Both the position numbers and the translations under genes were made by a program. From positions 1 through 32,551 of IMG/VR virus record IMGVR_UViG_3300008113_000298: a stretch of 32,551 bases of DNA; one strand, written 5' to 3'. How positions within the stretch are numbered: position 1 is the first letter of the stretch; each line of letters starts with the position of its first letter. This document shows positions 1 through 6,118 of this stretch, in pieces. This stretch comes from a virus. The notes beneath the pieces are model-generated. The model searched no databases, was not told the DNA's origin, and was given only the letters and a program-made list of their open reading frames with translations.

Positions 1-686
1 GGTTCAGTCCAGCCTTGTATGCGACTCTTCATGTGTACAAATGTTACCGGATCGTGCCGGACATTGGTCACTTTTTCAGCAACATCCATTACCTTTGCGG
101 CCAATGCGGCAGTAATATCCATACTGGCTCTATCTGGATAATGTTCGCTGACAAAGTGTCCGTAAAACAATTCCCAGTTGTTGGTAATAATCTCAACCCA
201 TGAGTAAAACTCTTTGGCAAACTCGCCCTTCTTAAAATAATGTAAACCAGAATACAAGTTAGGCAACTGATTGGCTGAAAAGGCTTTGCGATAATAGTCG
301 CTGGTCACTGTGTTATTACGATAGTCTTGTACTTTGCCGGTATAGTATACGTCATAGTTCTCAAAGGTATCCCAAAAACTACCTAAGTCATCTAGCACCA
401 GCATATCGGTATCTAGCACAACTGTTTGATCATATGGACTCGCGTGATAAATCTTCCAACGATTTTCAACTTTGAATCTGCTATCAACTGCGGCGTCGCC
501 CCAAGGGATAGGAATAATATTTTCAAACACAGACTTATACTCTTCCGGAACTACATCGTCTGTGATAATAGATACGTTGGACATTGACTGTTGGCTTAAT
601 TTTAAACTCAACGCTAGTGCATATGCCTGTTTAACATAATCAATTGTATCAGTATTCTGTGCTAGGACAACATACCCTTTAGTCAT
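1..686 (-). CDS. Glycosyltransferase-like protein, C-terminus cut by window edge
   Basis: The reading frame is open from an ATG at 684-686 to the left edge, giving 228 residues without a stop. It has a GT-A-like layout: an N-terminal alpha/beta start (MTKGYVVLAQN), then ITDD near residues 41-44, and a DxD-type metal/nucleotide-sugar motif at residues 92-94 (LDTDMLVLDD), followed by a FKKGEFAKEF-type segment and a late histidine in FVHMK. The protein is a clear paralogue of its upstream neighbour: both share SPYD/TPYD before the DxD, the KGE segment and a late VH motif. It starts inside the end of that neighbour (8-nt overlap), so translation is probably coupled. Likely role: transfer of a sugar to a phage or host surface molecule. 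The acceptor is unknown. The family is inferred from motifs; that the frame is coding is near certain. Confidence 0.75.
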   Translation of the reverse strand, partial: MTKGYVVLAQNTDTIDYVKQAYALALSLKLSQQSMSNVSIITDDVVPEEYKSVFENIIPIPWGDAAVDSRFKVENRWKIYHASPYDQTVVLDTDMLVLDDLGSFWDTFENYDVYYTGKVQDYRNNTVTSDYYRKAFSANQLPNLYSGLHYFKKGEFAKEFYSWVEIITNNWELFYGHFVSEHYPDRASMDITAALAAKVMDVAEKVTNVRHDPVTFVHMKSRIQGWTE

Positions 687-1560
687 TGGCTAGTCCTTTC
701 ATAACTCTATGCAAACTAAATTTGTTCATCAAGTGTACGCTGACATCTTTTGTTTTCATTAGTGTATACTCGCCTTGTCTATTCTGTTTTTCAAGTAAGA
801 TGCGAAACCCCGAGTCGTCCATGCCAACTAACACATCTTTATCTAGGGCAAACACCATACGTCCTGGCATTCTTCCTTGCCAGTGTTCGCCGGTATAACC
901 ATTCATAATGTGTAGTGCAATACTAAACGCATGATCGTTACGATACATATGACTAGCAAATTGATACACTAGTTTGTAGTAGTCCCAATTGTCACGTACA
1001 TGATCCACTAGATCAAAGAAAGTTTTTGTTAATTCACCTTTACGGAACCAAAAAGCAGTGGCCCAATAAAAGTCTACGGTATAGTTGCTGACCTTTTCAA
1101 ACTCTGCATGATGTCTATATCCTGCTAGGTCATAACCTTCTTTGTAAATTAAAAAGTCTTGCTCTTGTTCCCAACAGTTCTTTAAAATATCATTGGCTAG
1201 AAAATAATCGCTGTCAATAACTAATGTTTCGTCGTAGGGTGTAAGTTCGTAGGTCTTTGTACGGAGACTATTTTTAAAATTGCTTTTCTTATGAGAAAGG
1301 GTACCGTCTGCAAATTGCCTAATGTTTCGAGTATTAAGAAGTTCTGCTGTGCTCTTTAAAGAAGGATCTTGCCATACATCAATTATTGTGTCGAAATAAA
1401 TCCTATCGGGATCAACTTTATCGACTTGTGCAGTAGAGTCTGTTACTAGGCATACTGGAACACCCAAGTACATTTTAACTCTTCGAGCGGCTTCCTTGGC
1501 CATGGTAATGTAATCTATTTCTTCATTGTTAAAGGCATAGATCAGACAACCTCTACTCAT
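679..1560 (-). CDS. Glycosyltransferase-like protein (GT-A, DxD type)
   Basis: 293 residues. The N-terminus (MSRGCLIYAFNNEEIDYI) and CLVTDS near residues 37-42 resemble the nucleotide-binding half of GT-A enzymes. A DSD motif lies at residues 116-118 in ETLVIDSDYF, preceded by TPYD, the same arrangement as DTD in the next gene. A FRKGELTKTFFDLV segment and a late VHLMNK (conserved histidine) complete the match to the paralogue. The start overlaps the stop of the 115-aa gene upstream by 4 nt (ATGA), and the stop overlaps the start of the next gene by 8 nt, so the three genes form one translationally coupled cassette. No signal peptide or membrane segment is visible, so a cytoplasmic enzyme is expected. 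The sugar donor and acceptor cannot be read from the sequence. Confidence 0.75.
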   Translation of the reverse strand: MSRGCLIYAFNNEEIDYITMAKEAARRVKMYLGVPVCLVTDSTAQVDKVDPDRIYFDTIIDVWQDPSLKSTAELLNTRNIRQFADGTLSHKKSNFKNSLRTKTYELTPYDETLVIDSDYFLANDILKNCWEQEQDFLIYKEGYDLAGYRHHAEFEKVSNYTVDFYWATAFWFRKGELTKTFFDLVDHVRDNWDYYKLVYQFASHMYRNDHAFSIALHIMNGYTGEHWQGRMPGRMVFALDKDVLVGMDDSGFRILLEKQNRQGEYTLMKTKDVSVHLMNKFSLHRVMKGLAND

Positions 1561-1904
1561 TGAGTGATACCTTCCACACTACGTTGCTTACGCAGTTTTT
1601 GATATTCTGTATAGTATTCGTTACTGGCTGTAAAGAACTTGTTCATGACTGTTTCAAAAAAGTCATTTAAGTTAGCAATTTCAACTGGCACATCATTGTC
1701 ATCAATTAGAATAACACCTGTGTCGTTGCCTGTATCTACAAGTAGTTTAATAAAATTGATTAGTTCTTTGTTGACGGCAAAGCATCCGCCGTTGTGATAG
1801 TAAATGATGTCAGCCAAATACTTTTCTTTAAGAGCACGCCTTTGGTTATTAAGTGTTACACTGTAATTGGCAAACTCTAATGCTTTGGATAAACGTTCAT
1901 CCAT
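1557..1904 (-). CDS. Unknown 115-aa protein leading the glycosyltransferase cassette
   Basis: 115 residues, mostly helical in appearance, soluble, with an acidic centre (VILIDDNDVPVEIANL) and a basic C-terminus. It has one cysteine (GGCFAV) and no recognised motif or membrane segment. The ATG at 1902-1904 is preceded by AGGAGA (1911-1916) at a 6-nt gap, a strong ribosome binding site. That site is buried in the 3' arm of a hairpin and a consensus sigma70 promoter lies just upstream, so this gene looks like the first of a transcription unit separate from the tail genes. Its stop overlaps the ATG of the glycosyltransferase-like gene. Function not recognised; the context suggests a partner or regulator of the two enzymes, which is inference only. 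Confidence 0.8.
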   Translation of the reverse strand: MDERLSKALEFANYSVTLNNQRRALKEKYLADIIYYHNGGCFAVNKELINFIKLLVDTGNDTGVILIDDNDVPVEIANLNDFFETVMNKFFTASNEYYTEYQKLRKQRSVEGITQ

Positions 1905-1905
1905 T

Positions 1906-1949
1906 AAAAATCTCCTAGGCTATATGTTATATTATATAGCACTAGGAGA
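1906..1949 (-). terminator. Possible intrinsic terminator after the tail operon
   Basis: The same 15-bp hairpin is followed on the minus strand by five T residues (1910-1906). It lies 19 nt after the stop of the last virion gene (1968). This is the shape of a rho-independent terminator for transcripts arriving from the tail genes. The T-run is short and the stem is only about half GC or less at its base, so termination may be partial. Confidence 0.4.
1911..1949 (-). promoter_or_regulatory. 15-bp hairpin that sequesters the ribosome binding site of the 115-aa gene
   Basis: On the minus strand, TCTCCTAG (1949-1942) pairs with CTAGGAGA (1918-1911), and GCTATAT (1940-1934) pairs with ATATAGC (1925-1919). 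One base is bulged (1941) and the loop is 8 nt (1933-1926). The AGGAGA ribosome binding site is wholly inside the 3' arm. A transcript started at the overlapping promoter would begin near 1924 and lack the 5' arm; a transcript reading through from the tail genes would contain both arms. The pairing is seen directly; the switching role is inferred by analogy with T4 genes e, soc and 49. Confidence 0.75.
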
Positions 1950-1959
1950 CAGTTGTCAA
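1931..1959 (-). promoter_or_regulatory. Consensus sigma70 promoter of the glycosyltransferase cassette
   Basis: Minus strand TTGACA (1959-1954), a 17-nt spacer, then TATAAT (1936-1931): both hexamers match the bacterial consensus exactly at the optimal spacing. The expected start is near 1924, giving a leader of about 20 nt with AGGAGA at its centre. The -10 hexamer sits in the loop and 5' arm of the hairpin at 1911-1949. Use of the host sigma factor suggests expression early in infection, unlike the NATAAATA-type sites of the structural genes. Confidence 0.85.
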
Positions 1960-1967
1960 GAAAAATA

Positions 1968-2885
1968 TTAGGTAATTGCTGTTGTTGTAGTAATAGTTGG
2001 AGCAGCCACGGCCACGTTAGAGCCTGTTGCACGGCGAATGTCCAAACGACTTGTTAGTGTACCAGTAACGGCTTCGTCAAAGTTTGGATTGCCACCTTTG
2101 TTATCATTGAATTGGATGTTAAAGAACACGTTGCCAGCACCGTCTGATCGAGCATTAACAATATAAGTGTTAGTTGCGTAGTTGCCAGACCCCACACGAC
2201 GGAAGATTTCTTGGTTAGTACCAGTTAATTGATAGAAACCAATTGCTTGTGTGGTTCCCGCAGTACCCGATCTAGTAGTACTGTTGTGGTTCATAGTAAT
2301 AGTACCCATTGTAGTAAACATATTAGACCAGTCTGTGAAAATTTGATTTACACCAGTATCACTTGTTCCGCCAGTTAACGTAACTCGGAATCGAATGTCG
2401 CCGCCACTGTTAAAGTAAAAACGAGCATTATTTTGGCTACCAAAGGCTACAGTAACGTTGTGTGTCAACAAGCCGTTCCAACTTGCGGTACGCTGACTAG
2501 TATTAGCATCTGAAGTATCAGTGAATTGATTACCTAATGTGCCGCCAGCACCTAATGCTAATCTATTAGTCTCAATAGTAGTCATTTGACTTTCAAGGTT
2601 GGCTGCAAATGCATCAGTAACTTGATCTGCTGTAGTTACTAACGGAAACGCACCAGTTCCAGGACTAGGTGCTTCATTATTAGCAGTTTGATGCTGACGT
2701 GCCTTGATCATGTCAGTTCGAAGACTCAACACTCTAGCGAGGTCAACGTTGCTACCTTGAGCAACTTGGGCACTGTTTAACGCTTGTCCGTAGCCACTGT
2801 TTCCCGAGCCTGTGCCCATGATAACAGTAATTCTACTTTGTATATTGTTATATCTTGCCGCTGTAATTAGATCACCAACTGCCAT
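1968..2885 (-). CDS. Putative virion structural protein (tail fibre/adhesin-like)
   Basis: 305 residues, rich in Thr, Asn, Gly and Ala and almost free of Cys, as is usual for phage adhesins. The N-terminus (MAVGDLITAARYNNIQSRI) looks helical and could form an oligomerisation or attachment module. From about residue 135 the sequence becomes beta-rich (HNVTVAFGSQNNARFYFNSG, then RFRVTLTGG), and it ends in a Thr-rich tail (TITTTTAIT). I recognise the general style from proteins in marine T4-like phages but cannot name the family. It follows three fibre genes and precedes the hairpin terminator, so it is probably the last gene of the tail operon. AAGGA (in AAGGAAG) stands upstream of the ATG. A minor tail or capsid decoration role is the alternative. 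Confidence 0.6.
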   Translation of the reverse strand: MAVGDLITAARYNNIQSRITVIMGTGSGNSGYGQALNSAQVAQGSNVDLARVLSLRTDMIKARQHQTANNEAPSPGTGAFPLVTTADQVTDAFAANLESQMTTIETNRLALGAGGTLGNQFTDTSDANTSQRTASWNGLLTHNVTVAFGSQNNARFYFNSGGDIRFRVTLTGGTSDTGVNQIFTDWSNMFTTMGTITMNHNSTTRSGTAGTTQAIGFYQLTGTNQEIFRRVGSGNYATNTYIVNARSDGAGNVFFNIQFNDNKGGNPNFDEAVTGTLTSRLDIRRATGSNVAVAAPTITTTTAIT

Positions 2886-2919
2886 AATTCTTCCTTTTAA
2901 CCTTGTTTATTATATATCT

Positions 2920-4470
2920 TTATAGTACTAGTACTTCAATTTTCTTGGCTCCAACATCACTGCTAGATTCTAGTGCAATACCAAACACATCCGAATGCTG
3001 GGTTACGCCTGCAACCATTGCGCAGCCGTTATCGGCAGCAACAAGGCGTTGTCCTTTTTGGACTGCCCCAACTACCATACACGGTACACGACCTTTTAGG
3101 GCAACATAAGTTCCGCCTTCTAATTCGCTGTTCATCATGTACGCAGGTGCAGTTGATACTACACCGATTGCACGATCACCAATTTTAACTGCTGTTACTT
3201 CTTTATCGCCGCCTACGCACATCACTGTACCTGCAACATATTCTGCATCAGCAAGATATTTTTCTGCTAAGTCAGCATAACGTGCTGTTGTTGCAGTACC
3301 ATTAAAGATACTTGCTGTAATATTTCCCGACGTATCGCGGCAAGCCACTGTGTTTGCTGTCGATGCTGTGCTGGCTTGACGGAATACTGGATTACCGCTT
3401 ATGTCTGTTCCCACTTGTAGTGTGGCTGCTTGAGTAGCAGTGCCAGTGAAAGATGTAGCGTATACATTTGCCCACTTTTTAGAACTTGTGCCTAAAAAGA
3501 AAGCGTTGTCAGTGCCAGGTGCAAGGCTTAATGTAGTGGCATCGATAACTGCAATATCTTTTGGAATACTGGCTTGTCTTGCTCTAAAAATTAATTTTGG
3601 TCCTGCTTGATTTTCGTATACTGGTGTTTGTTGGTCGTTTGGATCAATGTAAATTGCTAAGTCTTGTCCAAGACCTAGTGTAATTCCATCGTCGGACGAA
3701 AAGTTAACTAATGTATTATTAGTACCTTCTGATATTTCTTTAAGTTTTGCGCCGGAAACAAAGTTTCCTAGGCCGTCAACAATACCCTGAGACGCCGCGG
3801 CAATACCCCAGAATCTAAAACTTGTTGTAGTAACCTGCTGACCTTCTGTTAATACATCAACTGTGTTAGGAAGGGTAATGCCTTTTTTAATCTTTTGATC
3901 TGCTCCGGAAAATCCAGTAATAGGATTAGCAACTGGATCCAATGCAAATTCATCTTTAGAGATAACATAAACAACTGAGTCATTTACTGTTGCTTTGATG
4001 ATAGAGCGTAGTGTGCCACCAATATCTCGAACCTGTTCTGAAACTAATTGTGTAGTTCCTGTACCTGCTGTTTGCGGACCAACTACTAGCCAATCTACAC
4101 TAGTACGTACTTTAAGTTGGCTGGTTACTGTATCAAACCACTGATCGCCCGCAGTGGCGCCACTTGGAGCAATATCACTGTACTCTACACCGCCGGCAGT
4201 TTTATATAATTTAACACCGCCTGGGCTTTCGCCTGTGAAGAATTTAATCTTTTTAGATGTAATATCGTACCATAACTGACCGCGAACAGCGCGAGGCGGG
4301 GGACTACTGCCGGCAAAATTTTCCAGCATGTGTAAGAAATTTTCGTTTTGGAGTTCGCCATACCCCGCATAATTCTTACCAATAAGTTTGATATCAAGCG
4401 TTTGATCAACTGTACCGTCTTCGATAGTGCTAATCGCCTGCCCATCAAATCTATTAATAACATAAGACAT
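2920..4470 (-). CDS. Tail fibre protein A (shared N-terminal module)
   Basis: 516 residues. Residues 1-80 carry a module shared with the next two genes: MSYVINRFDGQ, a GKNYAGYGE-type turn, NENFLHMLENF and VRGQLWYD. A second short repeat follows (GDQWFDTVTSQLKV, then WLVVGP). The middle is beta-rich, with a fibre-like stretch (FFLGTSSKKWANVYATSFTG). About residues 398-516 form a distinct C-terminal domain starting ARYADLAEKYLADAEYVAG. It is rich in short strands and resembles C-terminal modules of other environmental phage fibres; a self-cleaving chaperone of the peptidase G2 kind is possible but not shown. The shared N-terminus probably binds the baseplate or another fibre, with the receptor-binding part C-terminal. 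AGGGGTGG precedes the ATG, and a late promoter motif lies 23 nt upstream. Confidence 0.8.
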   Translation of the reverse strand: MSYVINRFDGQAISTIEDGTVDQTLDIKLIGKNYAGYGELQNENFLHMLENFAGSSPPPRAVRGQLWYDITSKKIKFFTGESPGGVKLYKTAGGVEYSDIAPSGATAGDQWFDTVTSQLKVRTSVDWLVVGPQTAGTGTTQLVSEQVRDIGGTLRSIIKATVNDSVVYVISKDEFALDPVANPITGFSGADQKIKKGITLPNTVDVLTEGQQVTTTSFRFWGIAAASQGIVDGLGNFVSGAKLKEISEGTNNTLVNFSSDDGITLGLGQDLAIYIDPNDQQTPVYENQAGPKLIFRARQASIPKDIAVIDATTLSLAPGTDNAFFLGTSSKKWANVYATSFTGTATQAATLQVGTDISGNPVFRQASTASTANTVACRDTSGNITASIFNGTATTARYADLAEKYLADAEYVAGTVMCVGGDKEVTAVKIGDRAIGVVSTAPAYMMNSELEGGTYVALKGRVPCMVVGAVQKGQRLVAADNGCAMVAGVTQHSDVFGIALESSSDVGAKKIEVLVL

Positions 4471-4493
4471 ATATATCCACCCCTAATTTAATT

Positions 4494-4501
4494 TATTTAT
4501 C
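4494..4501 (-). promoter_or_regulatory. T4-type late promoter motif GATAAATA
   Basis: Minus strand ACGATAAATAA, 23 nt upstream of the ATG of fibre gene A, in the short gap between fibre genes. It matches the NATAAATA form of the T4 late promoter (TATAAATA in T4). No -35 box is needed for that class. Confidence 0.6.
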
Positions 4502-4513
4502 GTAAATGTTAGT

Positions 4514-6112
4514 TTACAATCGCTCCGTTAAAAATCGCCTGAAAACACCCAAACACCGCACTACTTCCGCGGTACCTGTAGGAGTACTTACTTCAGCCAG
4601 GGTAAACTCACCAGTTGCCACGCTGGGACTGTAGGTAATATCAGCATTTGTTACAGTTGTTGTTGTACAGTGTAATTTTAAAATTGTTCCGTTAATTGCA
4701 ACACCCTGCTGTTGCTCTGGAGTACCATTTGCTACATAAAACGGAGCAATTTCATTTAGAATTGCGGCAATGGCAGTGTTGTCAACAACACCTGGAGACA
4801 CTTCTAATCCCGTAATATCCATACTCATAGACATTCCACGTAAGAATACCGCTAGGTCTACATAACTCTTAGTAGTTGCATCCTGTTCACTTTGTGGATT
4901 TGCAAGATTAGTAATTCTTCTATCATTTAACACCACACTACCGTTTACGGGAAATAAACCAATACTACCGTTGGCCAAAGATATTGTGCCGTCAGTGATG
5001 TTGATCCCGCTAGTAACTGATCCGGACATTTGCAGTGCTGTAAGATTACCAACTGTTACTAAACTAGAAACTGTAACTGCTGGTCCCAAGACATATGCGT
5101 TCAGGCCGTTAGGAGCGACAATTTCATCGTTGCCTATGGAAAATGTTTTGCCCGATGCAAGTTTTAAATTTTCAGATAAGTTCCAAGTTTGATCAACTCT
5201 ATTATATGTAATAGTTTTGTCAGTGTCGCCCTTTAGTGTAATGCCGCCACCGTCTGCTGTTAAATTAGTAGGAACAGTAGTGTTACCTAGTGTAATATTT
5301 TTATCTGCCGTAGGGCTGTCATTAAAAATTCCCACCTTTTGCCCGTTGCCTGTAACGGTGATACCTGCTACAGTTGTAGAACCTGATTTAACATTAATCT
5401 TGACTGCACGATTTTCAATTTGATTTTCTATGATAAAGTCATTTGAACTAACATACTGTCGCGCTTGACTTGCCGCACCGATATCGATACCATCGTTATT
5501 CTGAACGAACATTCGTTGAGTAAATGTGTTTTCTTCGTTGTTAAACACAAGTTCCGATGCTGTCTTTGCAGTTACGCCATCCTCAAGTAAAATACTTTCA
5601 CTTCGAGTAACTACAACATCAAATTTAATATCACTTAAATTGGCAGCATTAAATCCAATCTTCACAGGCTTAGTAACTGGGCCGTATCCCGGAATTTTAA
5701 ATCCAGTGACGCCTTGAGCGGCTGTGTAGATAGGCCCGACTAATGTTAAGTCGGTGCCGTCATACATATACATTTGGTTGGTTTCGTTGTTAATCCACAA
5801 GTCGCCAGTGGTAAGAGGATCAGGAACTCTAGCACTAACCTGGGGACCGCCAGTGGCTCTAAATCCAGAGCCGTCGTAGACATTTAATCGATTAGTACTA
5901 GTATCAAACCATATTTGGCCTTTGATAGCATTTTCTGGGGCAGTAGTCGATGCAAAGTTTTCAAGAAGTTTAATAAAGTTCTCGTTAACTGATTCTCCAA
6001 ACGAAGTCGAATTTCGACCTATCAGCGTAAGGGCAGTAGTCGATGTATCTAAGGTACCATCCGGTACTTTGGTCAACTCGTTGCCGTCAGTTTTATTAAT
6101 AGTATAAGTCAT
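4514..6112 (-). CDS. Tail fibre protein B (shared N-terminal module)
   Basis: 532 residues. It opens with the same module as its neighbours: MTYTINKTDGNEL, LIGRNSTSFGE, VNENFIKLLENFA and IKGQIWFDTSTNRLNVYDG, then a second repeat GDLWINNETNQMYMYDG and LTLVGP. The centre is a long Thr/Asn/Gly-rich beta region with repeated hydrophobic alternation, typical of trimeric fibre shafts. Around residues 403-420 stands RRITNLANPQSEQDATTKSY, a sequence widespread in phage fibres ahead of the tip. The C-terminus (RCLGVFRRFLTERL) is unusually basic for a fibre tip. Six bases separate it from the collar fibre gene upstream and the ribosome binding site is weak, so translation is probably coupled. A late promoter motif lies just past its stop, serving the next gene. 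Confidence 0.8.
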   Translation of the reverse strand: MTYTINKTDGNELTKVPDGTLDTSTTALTLIGRNSTSFGESVNENFIKLLENFASTTAPENAIKGQIWFDTSTNRLNVYDGSGFRATGGPQVSARVPDPLTTGDLWINNETNQMYMYDGTDLTLVGPIYTAAQGVTGFKIPGYGPVTKPVKIGFNAANLSDIKFDVVVTRSESILLEDGVTAKTASELVFNNEENTFTQRMFVQNNDGIDIGAASQARQYVSSNDFIIENQIENRAVKINVKSGSTTVAGITVTGNGQKVGIFNDSPTADKNITLGNTTVPTNLTADGGGITLKGDTDKTITYNRVDQTWNLSENLKLASGKTFSIGNDEIVAPNGLNAYVLGPAVTVSSLVTVGNLTALQMSGSVTSGINITDGTISLANGSIGLFPVNGSVVLNDRRITNLANPQSEQDATTKSYVDLAVFLRGMSMSMDITGLEVSPGVVDNTAIAAILNEIAPFYVANGTPEQQQGVAINGTILKLHCTTTTVTNADITYSPSVATGEFTLAEVSTPTGTAEVVRCLGVFRRFLTERL

Positions 6113-6118
6113 TTCTGA

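Noticed and set aside
4185-4463. 92-codon minus-strand frame inside fibre gene A
   Set aside because: It is in a different frame of the N-terminal module that is conserved at protein level between three fibre genes. Its own product has no sense as a protein.
4497-6112. Possible frameshift at the C-terminus of fibre B (basic RRFLTERL end)
   Set aside because: The alternative frames stop within a few codons and give no better fibre-like tip, so a real sequence break cannot be argued from this window.
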